Assembly: GCA_032622095.1 (NCBI GenBank)
Contig: CP136066.1
Location: forward strand, 61,284,609 to 61,348,608
Reading direction: 5' to 3'
Source of the DNA: Siphonodentalium dalli
Taxonomy: Eukaryota; Mollusca; Scaphopoda; Gadilida; Siphonodentaliidae
DNA: 64,000 nt
Part shown: positions 47,405 through 59,430 of the stretch, one piece after another
Layout: each line of letters starts with the position of its first letter
How positions within the stretch are numbered: the first letter of the stretch is position 1
Program-made: the position numbers and the translations under genes
The notes under the pieces: model-generated
What the model was told of the DNA's origin: nothing
The model's database searches: none
Seen by the model: the letters and a program-made list of their open reading frames with translations, nothing else

Positions 47405-48245
47405 CTTTAGTGACTAAAGCATGAAACTTTAAAGATAAGTTGCTTATTCATAGGGAAAACTTTTTGGAGGGGGTGCCCGGGCGGAGTCCTGTGTCGGGAT
47501 AAAATCAGGTTTCCATGGCAACGGCATAAAATAAGAACCAACAAACCATGTGTTTGAAAAAATTGTGTTAACTTATAGTGCCAATAATGGTTCATCAAGC
47601 GGACTCAGTCACTTTGACATATATGGTCAAGGTCAATTGCTAAGGTCAAGGTCATTCGAAAAATGTGATATTTTTGTCTATTTTTTATAGTTGTTTCATA
47701 TTTCGCTACCCCGGGTGCGTTATTCATAAAAGCAATCGCTACAAAAAGTAGGCCGCAATCAGTGTTTAATTTGTTATATAATGCATTTGGCATAATACGG
47801 TCACTGTCACATGTGACAGCATTCAGTTGATACACAATCACATTTTAAGTACTTTTTATAGTATTTGTGGCAGTACATAAGTCACGATACATTACCCTTA
47901 AGAGACCATCAGACCAAAATAAATATGATTTTGTAACTTTAGTAACTAAAGCATGAACCTGCATCATATGTGTTGCTTAGTTTTAGTGGAAACTTTTTGG
48001 AGCTGGTGCCCAAGTGAGGGGTCATGTGTCAGTAAGCAATATGGTTTCCATGGCAACGGCATCAAATACAATGTATTTGGAGAAAAGTTGAAAAAAGTCC
48101 ACTGTTGGCAATCCGATTAGTCTTGTGTTTGAAAACATTATGTGAACTGATAGTACCATTAATGGTCAATCAAACGCATTAGGCCATAGGACATATATGG
48201 TCACAGTCAATTGCTAAGGTCAAGGTCATTGGAAATTTGATATAC
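47405..48245. repeat. ~530 bp tandem duplication with nuclear-receptor-like motifs
   Basis: 47405-47690 and 47935-48245 share GTTTCCATGGCAACGGCAT, AACTTTTTGGAG and TTGCTAAGGTCAAGGTCATT in order. TCAAGGTCA occurs at 47627-47635, 47646-47654 and 48220-48228. GTTTCCATGGCAAC occurs at 47509-47522 and 48044-48057. No coding capacity. Confidence 0.65.
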
Positions 48246-48313
48246 CTTTTATAAACTTTCTCATATTCCGCTACCACTAGCGCATGTTCAAATACCCAAG
48301 CAAGCCATGGTAT

Positions 48314-49316
48314 CAGGGATGTGGCTAGAGGGGGGGTGGGGGTGTCTCACCCCCCCAGCAGAGAGCTATATTTTCAATAGTTGGAAATTTCATACCTGCC
48401 ACAACGAAATTTCACACCAACAATAGGTTGAAAATGTTCTTGTAGTTTGATTATAAAACAATTTATCGGGGGAATTTATTGTTTTTCGACCAATATTTGC
48501 ATATGTTCCTATTTTTGGTCACAAATTTTGACAGAAATGGTCATCAGTTGGAAATTTTCCAACCTTAGGGGGGTGACAGGTTGGAAATTTCCAACACTTG
48601 GAAAGCTTGTGTCCTGGTCTCTCCCCCGTGGCCAGTCAAAAACTTCTAGTTAATTTAAGAAAACAATATTGTCATACAATTGGTCAACATTGTCATTGGA
48701 ATTGTCATCAGTTGGAAAATTTCCAACCTAAGTGGGGGTGTAGGGTTTGAAATTTCGAACAGTAGGAAGGCTTGAGGCTAGTCTAGATGTTAGGATTTTG
48801 CGATTTTCTTGTTCAGATTTCAAAATTTTCGCACACCGGGCCGAACCAAATGGTCATCAGTTGAAGAATTTTCCAACCTGAGGGGGAGTATGAGGTTTGA
48901 AATTTCCAACACTAGGAAAGCTTCAGTTGAGGCCAGTCTTGATGCTAGGATTTGCGATTTTCTTGTATAGTTTTCAAAATTTTCTCACACCGGGCCGAAC
49001 AACCATGGTCGGCCCGGTGTTTCCTGGTCTGTTGTCGGTAGCTGTGTGCATCTGTCTGGAATTAGATCACTAGTTGTTTTTTGGGGGGCAATTTTCAGGT
49101 TAAAATATATTAATGTTCTCATACTGGGAAAATAGAAGCATGGTTTATGAATATATAGAAAATTAGGCCTGAGCATGAGGTACAAGGGGGGGGGGGGGTG
49201 CAAATGGAAATATGCAAAAGTTGTGTTTGGTGTGATTGCGACTCAAGGGGGGGGGGTGCAGTTGGAAATTCCCAAGGTGGACACCCCCCTGCGGAGACCC
49301 TCTAGCCACATCCCTG
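48314..49316 (+). mobile_element. hAT-like non-autonomous transposon, copy 1 (1003 bp)
   Basis: The ends are CAGGGATGTGGCTAGAGGG and its reverse complement. The flanks carry a perfect 8 bp duplication, CATGGTAT (48306-48313 and 49317-49324). An 8 bp duplication with CAGGG ends is the hAT signature. The interior has three diverged repeats around GTCATCAGTTGGAAAATTTTCC, palindromic CACCGGGCCGA...TCGGCCCGGTG near 48990, and poly-G tracts. No transposase. Its 68-codon frame is conserved in copy 2 only because the copies are young. Confidence 0.9.
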
Positions 49317-49324
49317 CATGGTAT

Positions 49325-49960
49325 GATGGGATCTGCTACTAAATGACAATGGGGTATAGCAAAACAGCTGCGACATCAGGCAGTGTGCAATATTGTGAAT
49401 ATATTGAGTGGCCTATGGCACCATGGATTGAGGGAATATGATGCTTTGAGGCTTAGGATTTGGTGAAAAGGCTGCTGGCGTAATGTGAGGCCGCAGCCGT
49501 ATCTATTTATACAAGCTAGTCAATTAATGACTGTTGAGTCGCTCACACGAAATTCAATGCAAAGACTGAGAAGACTCTGACTCTGAAGATCTCGACAGTT
49601 AGTACATGTCGATATCAATTAAGAACAAGTAGTTCTAAACAGGGACGTCTTTAGAGGGTATCCATTGAGCAGTGGGGTGTCAACCTTGAAACTTTCAATT
49701 GCACCGCCGACCCCCCCCCCCAACATAGTCCACATGAGGTCCCCTCCAACTGAAACAAACACACTCCCAAGTTTGTAAAATTTCCTTTCTTACCCCCCTT
49801 ACATTGGAAGTGATGCCTCCAACCTGACATGCCCCCTTCCTTTTTTAATGGCCGACCCCATTCAAACATATTTGATTCCCAACTATTTATGGACCCTACA
49901 CACCAAAGCGACATTGTTTGACTGGTCGGACCCATTATAAAAAATCTAACCCAAGGACCT
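49325..49960. other. Non-coding stretch
   Basis: A poly-C run lies near 49709. A 104-codon minus frame (49651-49965) has no domain. Nothing was recognised. Confidence 0.45.
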
Positions 49961-50530
49961 TCCAAACTATATATAGGGTAAAAAGGACTGATGGCTCTTT
50001 AAGATTAACCATTGAGGAAAATAGTTATGTCCCAGTCTCCGCCAGTATTGGATACCCAATTTGAACCAATAACCCCAAGACCTCCTTACCAAATATAAGC
50101 AGAATAGGCCTGATGGTTCTTGATGTGTTTTATGAATTACTATAGAGGGAACGAGTTATGTCCCTGGGTCTACCCTTATTTGACCTGGTGACCCTATTTG
50201 AACAAATCTGAATCACTGTCACACAATGACTCTCCATACCAAATATAAGCTGAATATAGGTCGATGGTTCTTGATAAGAAGACATTAAAAAAATTATTAT
50301 CGATAGAAACGTTTTTTCCTGGCTCCGCCCTTGTTGTATTCCTGTCACTCAATGACCATCCATACCAAATATAAGCTAGATAGCCCCGATGGTTCTTGAG
50401 ATGTTTTAAGAATTAATATGGACGGAAAAAGTTTGAACCCTTTTTGACCCGACGACCCAATTTGAACAAATCAGAACCCCAGTCACCTGGGGACCATCCA
50501 CAATATATATAACTCAATTCTGACTTGATA
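49961..50530. repeat. Degenerate ~120-150 bp tandem repeat
   Basis: TACCAAATATAAGC followed by GATGGTTCTTGA recurs near 50088, 50238 and 50363, with weaker relatives near 49970 and 50500. Each is followed by a GTTATGTCCC-like block. Confidence 0.55.
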
Positions 50531-51129
50531 TTCTTGAGAAGATATTGACGGGTGTGTAGTGGCGACTATTGCTACACTGGATACTTTGTCTCACGTGAGC
50601 TAAAAGCCACCACCCTCATCTAGTTTCTCATATGTAACGGCCCGATAACAGAGGAATTTATTTTTAATGGAATGACTGTCAGATTCACACTTGAGAGCAA
50701 AATTTATATCTCTGAATATACCAATATTTATAATTTAGATTGAAACTAGTTAGTTATAATACACCATGCAACATGGCTTTCACACACAGCAGATTTAATT
50801 CCAATTATAACTGCAATGCATTGTTTTGTTAACACTGGAGAATCATTGACATTGGAATATCATATGATGAAAACTGCTTGTTCTAGGGTGTGAGAAGGGA
50901 TTTAGTTTTGCAAAGAGTAAAATCCAAGATGGCTGCCGGCAGCCATAATTTTGATCGAAAATCGTTCAAATTAGACAGCTCTCATCTACACCCGGTGTAC
51001 GTGCCAAACCATGCAGACTGAATGGGATAGTCATTTTCGCGTATTATGATATGGGAATATGTTTGTTTCTCATCGTAAAACAGACAACGTATGTATACGT
51101 CCACACGAAACAGGAGTATTTACCCACCC
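50531..51129. other. Non-coding stretch
   Basis: Includes a perfect 14-base palindrome GGCTGCCGGCAGCC near 50931. No gene or repeat family was recognised. Confidence 0.45.
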
Positions 51130-51137
51130 ACTGTCGG

Positions 51138-52342
51138 CAGGGATGTGGCTAGAGGGTCTCCGCTGGGGGATGTCCACCTTGGGAATTTCCAACTGCACCC
51201 CCCCCCCTTGAGTCGCAATCAGACCAACACAACTTTTTGCATAATTCCATTTGCACCCCCCCCCCCACCCTTGAGTCGGAATCACACCGACACAACTTTT
51301 TGCATAATTCCATTTGCACCCCCCACCCTTGAGTCGGAATCGTACCAACACAACTTTTTGCATATTTCCATTTGCACCCCCCCCCCTTGTACCTCATGCT
51401 CAGGCCTAATTTCCTATGAATATAAAGCCATGCTTCTATTTTCCCAATATGAGAACATTAAGATATTTTAACCTGAAAATTGGCCCCAAAAAAAACAACT
51501 ATTGATCTAATTCCAGACAAATGCACACAGCTACCGACAACAGACCAGGAAACACCGGGCCGACCATGGTTGTTCGGCCCGGTGTGAGAAAATTTTGAAA
51601 ACTATACAAGAAAATCGCAAATCCTAGCATCAAGACTGGCCTCAACTGAAGCTTTCCTAGTGTTGGAAATTTCAAACCTCATACTCCCCCTCAGGTTGGA
51701 AAATTCTTCAACTGATGACCATTTATGTCTACAAGTTTGACCAAATGTAGTAAAATATTGTTTTGCTAAACTAATTAGCAGTTTTGTATTGGCCATGTGA
51801 ATGGGGAAATGACACACCGGGCCGACCATGGTTCGGCCCGGTGTGCGAAAATTTTTTAATCTGAACAAGAAAATCGCAAAATCCTAACATCTAGACTAGC
51901 CTCAAGCCTTCGTACTGTTCGAAATTTCAAACCCTACACCCCCACTTAGGTTGGAAATTTTCCAACTGATGACAATTCCAATGACAATATTGTTTTCTTA
52001 AATTAACTAGAAGTTTTTGACTGGCCACGGGGGAGAGACCAGGACACAAGCTTTCCAAGTGTTGGAAATTTCCAACCTGTCACCCCCCTAAGGTTGGAAA
52101 ATTTCCAACTGATGACCATTTCTGTCAAAATTTTTGACCAAAAATAGGAACATATGCAAATATTGGTTGAAAAACAATAAATTCCCCCAATAAATTGTTT
52201 TATAATCAAACTACAAGAACATTTTCAACCTATTGTTGGTGTGAAATTTCGTTGTGGCAGGTATGAAATTTCCAACTATTGAAAATATAGCTCTCTGCTG
52301 GGGGGTGAGACCCCCCCCCCCCCACACCCCCCCCCCTCTAGC
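51138..52342 (-). mobile_element. hAT-like non-autonomous transposon, copy 2 (1205 bp, inverted)
   Basis: The same ends as copy 1 but in reverse orientation. The flanks are ACTGTCGG (51130-51137) and ACTGTCAG (52343-52350), an 8 bp duplication with one difference. It carries extra copies of a ~60 bp internal unit (CTTGAGTCG then CAACACAACTTTTTGCATA, near 51210-51375) and an additional ~100 bases near 51721-51820. Two palindromic GGCCGACCATGG arrangements lie near 51560 and 51820. Pro/Gly-like open frames over the C-rich units are by-products. Confidence 0.9.
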
Positions 52343-52350
52343 CACATCCC

Positions 52351-53474
52351 TGACTGTCAGTTCTCCCAGATCAATCCATTTAATAATTTTTGGATTTTTC
52401 TCACTCAAATTGTCGAGAACATCCATCCACTAGTATAGTTCCTGGCCTTCCAGGCTGCAAAAACAAATGCCGGTATATAGCTGAATCTGTCAATGAAGCA
52501 TAGGGTTGAACAGAATTTAAAAAATCAGTGTCATTACGCCCCCGGTGTATTATATCCTACAGTTTCTTGGTAAGCTATATGCGCGTGTGGGTTTTATTTA
52601 TAGAATTTGGCTTTTTGGGACGAATTAAAATTCGAACAGCGACCCAGAGGCCGAGTCCGGTAAAAGGTGTAGTTGGGAATTTCAATTTCGTTTATTGTCG
52701 TTTACATTATTATTTCATGCATCGGGCGTCTCTCGAGACATGCTTGATTGACCCATGGTCTGTTATTCGGATGCCAAGAAGTGCAAGGCGATTAATTCTA
52801 ACGTGAATTCGTGCGTTAACCATTAGCGCGCTGTGCGTTATTTGTTTCTATTGTTTTTTAACATGTTTTGTTGCATTGTTATTTGAACATCCTTCGTTTA
52901 TTTTCACGTGACATAAATCGGAATGCTATCCACTATTATATCACGGAGGGGATGTAGGTCCTATGGCGAGATGATCCGAGACTTTTGATAACTATATGGG
53001 CGAATACATAGGCGAAGATATAGGCTTATTGGGATTTTGAAAGTTTTACGTCAATGAGATCTACCTGCGTGCTGCTAAACAATTTATCATTTAGAGTATT
53101 GAATACGTTGCTTTGACCGACGAGGATATCTTCAAACCTATCAACAAAACATTCTATTTAGCCATTTCTTCAAATAATTGGCACTGGAAAAAAAAATTGC
53201 AAAGCGTCGTCAATATAAAACCCGCATTGACAGTGAAAATATAGTTTCCAAGTTTATCAAAATTTAACATATCTATTGTGACCCACTATATAAATGAAGA
53301 ATCGTATGCACAGCGGGTTATATGAAATATGTTGAGCGCATGTGCACTGCCTCTCAACAATGTCACAATAATCATGTTTTAACAGCCGCTTGGTTGTCTG
53401 ATAAACAAATCCAAATACAAGTTCGCAACCAGTATACACATACGGAAGAAGTAGAGACAATTGTATAAATGTTG
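52351..53474. other. Non-coding stretch
   Basis: A 92-codon plus frame at 52528-52806 shows no domain. No repeat was recognised. Confidence 0.45.
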
Positions 53475-53826
53475 GCCAAGTATCAACAATGTGTCTATTG
53501 AACAGCCTCTATAAGATATCTCCACACACCTTTAAAAGATAACATCAATTTCCTCAGTAGTTCTGAACATATGAATATATATAATTTAAACCTTATTACA
53601 TGAAGCACAATTACGTGGAGTTGGTATGTAGATGGTATTTAAGAACGCACAATTTCAAAATTTGGTCCAATGATTTTTCACAGAGCTTTGCTGATTGTTC
53701 AACTTATACAATAATTCTCAGTTAACAAGGTATCAACAATGTGTCTACTGAACAGCCTCCATCAGATATCTGAACACCACTTTGAAAAATAACGCCCATT
53801 TGCTCAGTAGTTCTGAGCTTCTCGTA
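53475..53826. repeat. ~100 bp unit duplicated at 251 bp offset
   Basis: GTATCAACAATGTGTCTA then TGAACAGCCTC, AGATATCT and CTCAGTAGTTCTGA occur at 53477-53575 and again at 53728-53826. Confidence 0.75.
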
Positions 53827-55020
53827 AATATGTTCAAGTATGAACACAGCCAGGAGGTCGAAGACTTACACATACTCGAGCCAAAACGTCCGCTATTAAG
53901 AAGTCTGAACAAGGAAGTTCATAATATTGAAGCAAAATAATTGTTGCTTGATTTCTTGAAGCGACATTCAAATTGACGTACGTGATACTTGTGAAAATGG
54001 GCGAGTCACTCGTTCTATTCCCAAACGATTTCGTTAAACAACTGTGATTCAGACTCAAAGCACTCTTGTGTCGAAGTGCTCCAAAACCTAATCATCACGC
54101 CGGTGGTTGCACTTTCTTTGAATCATAGCACATATTTCCTATACAATGGAGATAATAGCTCGGTAGCGAGCTATATTTTGTGTCCCTCTCCTCATCCCTG
54201 ACGGAGACGACGCCACAATGCAACATATGTATCCCTAAACCACAGCATGATACTCTTACCTATACCACGGAGATGACCAAATATAAGTTTGGTAGAAACC
54301 GCCAACAATAAAAGTGTGCATTAACTCTGAGGCAATTTTTACCACCGTCCCTGATTCGAGCGGTGCGCCATTTATGTATCTGTAAACGAAGTATTACAAT
54401 TCTATGTACTAGAGATCTTTCTCAAAATCACGAATACGATTACGGATGGAAATATCACACCAGTATACGGCCAAAATTAGATTTTTACGCACGGGGGTTC
54501 TTAGGTGAGACGTAATATGCCCCACTCAGTTAATTATGTGCAGATGTGTCAATAATTAGCTTAGGGACGCTCTAACATTCTCCGTTCTTACAGAATTACC
54601 TGTTATCAAAAAAATGATTCGGCTCCAAATGGCAGGAAAATCCAAATTTACCAACACTTTTTCCTATAAAGTAGAGGTATGGTATGATGTGGCAATATTA
54701 ACACAAACAATCTTGGCAAATAAGTTAGAACTTCGCCACATCGTTCGCCTGACCAAAATCGTTAATTTCTGGAAAAAGTGACTGGTGGGTATCTTTCACC
54801 GTCGATTTGACAATAGCCACCACCAATTCCGATATTTTTCACTATCAATTTCGTGAACAATATATGTTTCAACTTGTTCTACTGTGGGTAGGGGTACCCG
54901 ACCACTTTTGGCGTTTGGTCGCTGCGCTATTTAGGCTCAGAATATTATATTATTATCCATCCCTTAACTAACACCATTTCCGATTGGGCAAAAGCCGCCA
55001 CGTGATAGTCCTGGAAAAAG
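53827..55020. other. Non-coding stretch
   Basis: No gene, RNA or repeat was recognised on either strand. Confidence 0.45.
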
Positions 55021-55512
55021 TCATATTGGACTACCGAAAGTCATATTGGACTCCCGACTCCAGACTTTTCATATTGGACTCCGTGACGTCACGAATTAAC
55101 TCTATTGCGAAATGAATCGGTGAAATTGTGATGCGCGCGCAACATTGATGGATTTTAGCAGACGTTTCACTTCCGGATTGAGTTTTTTCTCACTTCCGTG
55201 TTTACTTTTCCAAATCATGCTTTCTGATGATCAATATACGGTACAGGCTTTTATAGAGAATTAAGTGCCGACAAATACCAAAAATAACCACAAAAAGTTT
55301 TATTTCCAAAATTTGGATAAACATACAGATGGATAATAAAAATGTCATTATACAATGTTGTGTACAGTATGAGTTTTTTTTGTACTCGTCCAGGTTGTGG
55401 TGAAAAGTCATATTGGACTCGACACTGGCGTGTCTCGTCCAATATGACTTTTCACCACAACCTGGACTCGTACAAGAAAAACACATTCTGTACACAACAT
55501 TGTATAATAACT
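55021..55512. repeat. TCATATTGGACT repeats ending in a long hairpin
   Basis: TCATATTGGACT occurs at 55021-55032, 55041-55052, 55069-55080 and 55408-55419, with an inverted copy at about 55437-55447. The last two belong to a hairpin whose core arms (55383-55419 and 55437-55473) are almost perfectly complementary. The stem closes through GACAC/GTGTC on a four-base loop (TGGC) and extends outward imperfectly to about 55340 and 55512. A 127-codon minus frame crosses it without recognisable domains. Confidence 0.8.
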
Positions 55513-56149
55513 TTATAATATTACTCGACATAAGCCAGGGGCCCGTATATGTGCTTAGGGGTGACGCATATTGGGAGGGGGCCAAGTCACAAGCCCTTGT
55601 GGTTCATAGTTTGGGTTAATAAATATTTCAAAATTATTATGAATATAAATAAAGTTAATGTATTTCATCAATTATAACAGCATTATATGCATGCATGCGT
55701 GTATTCATGTTTCCGAGTTTGCTGAATAAAATAATTTGTCCGCAATTTTGAAAGTTATTTAGAGTTCACGTGTTTTCACGAAAATAATAGAAAAAATAGG
55801 GAAAAACAACAGAACAGTTCTTATTCCAAAGTGTATAACTAAGAGAGGAAGAGAGAATGTATTCATTAATATATATGTTTTTGAAGCACATATGCCAAGT
55901 AACAATTAAATTGTGAACAATATACAAAGTTTGGTATATTTGGCATAAAAATAAAATGATTAAAGTTAGAATTTGGTCTCGTTGCTATGGTAATTTTAAT
56001 TGCATAGCAACTGTGGTTATGGACAACACATTTGACAACCTAATCAACGTGAGAGGAATGGGAGGGAACCTTTAATGTGGACACAAAGTTTCTGGCGGTC
56101 TTTGCCCTTTCTCTCTAAAATGGTATAAAAAATGTGTTTTAGTCCAATT
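55513..56149. other. Non-coding AT-rich stretch
   Basis: Contains GTTGCTATGG and CATAGCAAC as an inverted pair near 55981-56010. No gene. Confidence 0.45.
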
Positions 56150-56690
56150 TATGCAAATTTGGCATATCTAATTTGAACTTGACCTTTGACCTTGACAGAA
56201 ATAACTAGAAAATTGCCAACAATGATTTTATTTATCGGGGTATCCCATAGCACATTATTAATATTGTTGGCGTATGGTACTAAAAATGTTTAGCAAAAAT
56301 TGTTCTAGCCATCATTTATCTGACCTGCCTCCTGACTATTTGGGAAAACGTGATATCGGACAAAATTATCCCACAATGAATATATATTATGATCCCCATG
56401 TGTTCGCCAATGACTCTTCTATACGATAAATGTATAATATCAGGCCCAGATGTCAATATTTTCCCACAAAGACAAACGAAATGTGATAAAATGTAAGACA
56501 AATAGCATATTTTCACATTTCGGCGGCCATCTTGGCCGCCATATTGGATTCTGGTGTCTGATTTTTGGCTACTTTGTAAGGGTTGTATATTGGCATTACG
56601 AATCGAGCGGTGAACAAGACCGCACGTGATACCATCTACACTATAACTGCGACCAAAGAGACCTGGTGCATATAACAAAAATGGCCGCCA
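56150..56690 (-). repeat. Dispersed repeat related to the 43475-46990 foldback
   Basis: 56170-56300 is the inverted relative of 46840-46980 and 56560-56690 that of 43475-43590, so this is an uninterrupted single copy of that family. It includes TGACCTTGA (56187-56195) and a GGCGGCCATCTTGGCCGCC palindrome near 56521. Confidence 0.65.
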
Positions 56691-56817
56691 TGATGAACGC
56701 CATCTTGTATGGAGTCTCTGTGGCCGCTTTTGTTTCTTGTTAACAACCGAAAAACATTAGAGGAGACATTAAGAAAGAAAATTGGTGGGGTGAAGTTGAG
56801 TCCGTGGGGGGGGGTTG
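56683..56817 (-). repeat. ~135 bp dispersed module (copy 2)
   Basis: High-similarity reverse complement of 39715-39862. It lies about 200 bases upstream of the ORF1 start of the second LINE. Confidence 0.75.
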
Positions 56818-57021
56818 CAGAGCTCGACCAATATCCCCTTAACTAATATGCAGCAGACAAAAAAGCGCGGATGCAGTTGTTGATATTTTATTTTTAGCTT
56901 GTCGTCTGACGTCATCATCTAGGTGAATTTTTTACCTGACTAAAAAATATATAGATGTTTTACTGCTAAACAATTGTCACGGGTCATTGGAGATACAGCA
57001 ATAAATATTTAATCGGATATC

Positions 57022-59109
57022 ATGGATTCTAATGAAGAGCGTTTCATCGCGACAGACGAACGTGATTACAACTTGAATGTGGATAAAGTTATAAAAAGGA
57101 AAAACGATGGAAAAACAGACGACTGGGAGAAGATCGAGGTGAAAAATAAAGGCAAGTGCATAACCATTGAACTTGATACAAACAAATTTGAATGCTACAA
57201 AAAAGGAGTAATTAATAAGTACTGGGACAGCCGTAAATCGATTGAAAAACTGGGTGCTATATGCGTTAGTGATAATGAGAGAAATTTGGTTGAGGATATT
57301 ATCAATGTACCGACAAGAAGATTGACCATTCATTTGATACGGACCCAGAATAAAATAATGCTGCAGGGTTCAAAAACTAACATTTCCTGGTGGATAGAAA
57401 ATATCCTTCCAACAGTATACAAGTTCGGATTTGATTCTGATATAAAAACAGAAACTATCAACGCCGTAAATTCAGCTCTGACAAAAACCGGGATGACTGA
57501 AAACAACGAGTCACAGCACCGTGATGAAAATGCAGTTCTAATCGGCGAAGTAGATGCGTCAGACCAGTGTGGTTCAAATGATGCAAGTTCTCCCAAAGTA
57601 GAAGCAGACAGGGAACAAAAGAAACCCGTCTTCTTTGTGACTCCCAAAAGGAAACCTGGGTTAAGAATTAACAAACAATTTCTAAAAGCATCAAACAAAG
57701 GAGACTTTCTGACGACGACGTTAATCAAGCGATCGGTTGACGAAATGAATATTACGATGGAGGAAACGAAATTGGATCAAAAGGAACTGCGCGAATATAT
57801 CAAGGAAGCTATGTGTGATCTGGCGGGGGAAATGAAGAAAACTATTAAAACAAAAACATCAGAGGTGGTACGTGAAATTCGAAATGCTATCCATGCGAAA
57901 ACTGACGAGCTGGAAGACAAAATAATAAAATTGGAATCGGACTGTAAAGAAATTAAACGGCACAATGGACGACTCGCCAACCAAGTATCGTCTTTGAAAA
58001 AAAGTCTGAATGATCGTGTTGTTGGACTCGCAGATCAGAAATGCAATGTAAATTCTGAACCAAATATAATAGTTAGTGCACAAGAAATATCATTAAATGA
58101 AAAAGAACCGGAACCGGAATGCAAACTGTCGCTGTTTGAGATTGATAACAACATTCGAGTGTCCAATAAATTTGAAGTTTTGACTGATCACAACGAGTCT
58201 CTTGTGTCGATTCTGGGAGAATGCGAGTTCGATGTTGTTGAAGACAATTACAAGTGTAATTCCAACCCAGAGTGTAATACACGCACTGTAGACAGGACCC
58301 TGGACGAAATTAGAAATGACACACCGACTCACCTCATACTAGGAGATTCGGTTCTGAGGAAGCTGTACTCGAATAGAATGGTTATAGGAGACGAGATGGT
58401 TGAAATTGTGTTTCGACCGGGACAGAGGATATGAGGACTGACGCGTCGGTTAGACGATGATAATACGAGGAAGTACAAAAACGTACATAAGGTGACGGTT
58501 CATTTGGGAATTAACAGTTGTCGTCACAGAATTCACACAACAAGGAAACAAGCAGAGGACCTCATTGATAAGCTTCAAGCGAAACTCCCCGAAGCGGTGG
58601 TGCAGTTTTCGTCAATTTTGCCTACAATTCATTCTGACCACATAAATGGATTGGTTGAGGGCACAAATCAGTTATACAGCAGTGTGTGCTATGAACGGGG
58701 ATGTGTTTACTTGGACAACACTCCGGGTTTCGTGGATCGTAATACATGTGAAATCCGGAGAGACTTATACTGGGACAATTGGCATCCAAACTTCAGAGGA
58801 GTAATAGCATTGGCCAAGAATATCAAATACTTTTCAAGAAGTAGAAACATCAGAGAACATGAGACTGAATCAAGTCAACAGAAACATTCTAGTACATGTA
58901 TCAATGGAAGTCGGTTAAATGGACTAAGAGGTGAGATTCGTCCATATGAGGGTCAACAATTTCGTTCATCAGACCGGACTGTGAATCCAGAGCTTAAGAA
59001 TGTAAGGCACAATGTTGATAATCACATTTTGCGGAATGACTTGATTGAATTTACGCATCAGCTCACGAAATTTTCGGAAACAATCAGCAAGAAATTTATT
59101 AACGTTTAA
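57022..59109 (+). pseudogene. LINE ORF1: N-terminal domain, coiled coil, SGNH hydrolase
   Basis: 695 codons in one frame, broken by a single TGA at codon 471 (58432-58434). Residues 1-160 form a globular domain with the LTIHLIRTQNKIMLQGS pattern seen at the start of many invertebrate LINE ORF1 proteins. Residues about 250-345 are charged and heptad-rich (EYIKEAMCDLAGEMKKTIK), consistent with a coiled coil for self-association. The C-terminal half is an SGNH/GDSL hydrolase: GDS at 441-443 (Ser443, block I), LGIN at about residue 494 (block III; Asn kept, the usual Asp is Ser) and DNWH at 585-588 (Asp585 and His588, block V). Such esterase domains are known in ORF1 of CR1-clade LINEs; their substrate is unproved. 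The stop falls between block I and block III, so this copy would lack the complete active site. No CCHC knuckle was seen. Confidence 0.88.
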
Positions 59110-59430
59110 TTTATGTCTATTCCATGTTCCATTAGTCATCACAATATTATATGTGTTGTTCTATATATGTATCTATAGAATGAATGTATGAGTTACTGAT
59201 TGAACATATAACCAACACCAGTTTCCAAAGAGAAATAGAAATATACTTTAAAATACACGAATATTGTAATTAAAATGATTATAATATTTATCATTCCGGT
59301 ATTTAAAAGAATAAGGTTACAGTAATATTGCTTCATTTTTGCAGTCAAACATTGTTTGTCTCCGATGACCCAGTGATTAAATTATAATTATTATGGCCTA
59401 CCAGCATCACAACTTTGACGAAATAAACGT
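59110..59430 (+). other. LINE intergenic region between ORF1 and ORF2
   Basis: AT-rich, without open frames. It may hold a reinitiation or internal entry signal for ORF2, but none can be shown. Confidence 0.5.

Noticed and set aside
48447-48653. 68-codon frame conserved between the two hAT copies
   Set aside because: Near-identity reflects recent transposition. It is short, covers the internal repeats and has no transposase motif.
51070-51471. Gly/Cys- or Pro-rich frames near the right-hand hAT element
   Set aside because: They translate the 60 bp C-rich internal tandem unit and have no start or domain support.
55202-55585. 127-codon minus-strand frame over the hairpin
   Set aside because: It spans both hairpin arms and the loop, has no domain, and the sequence is better explained as a foldback.
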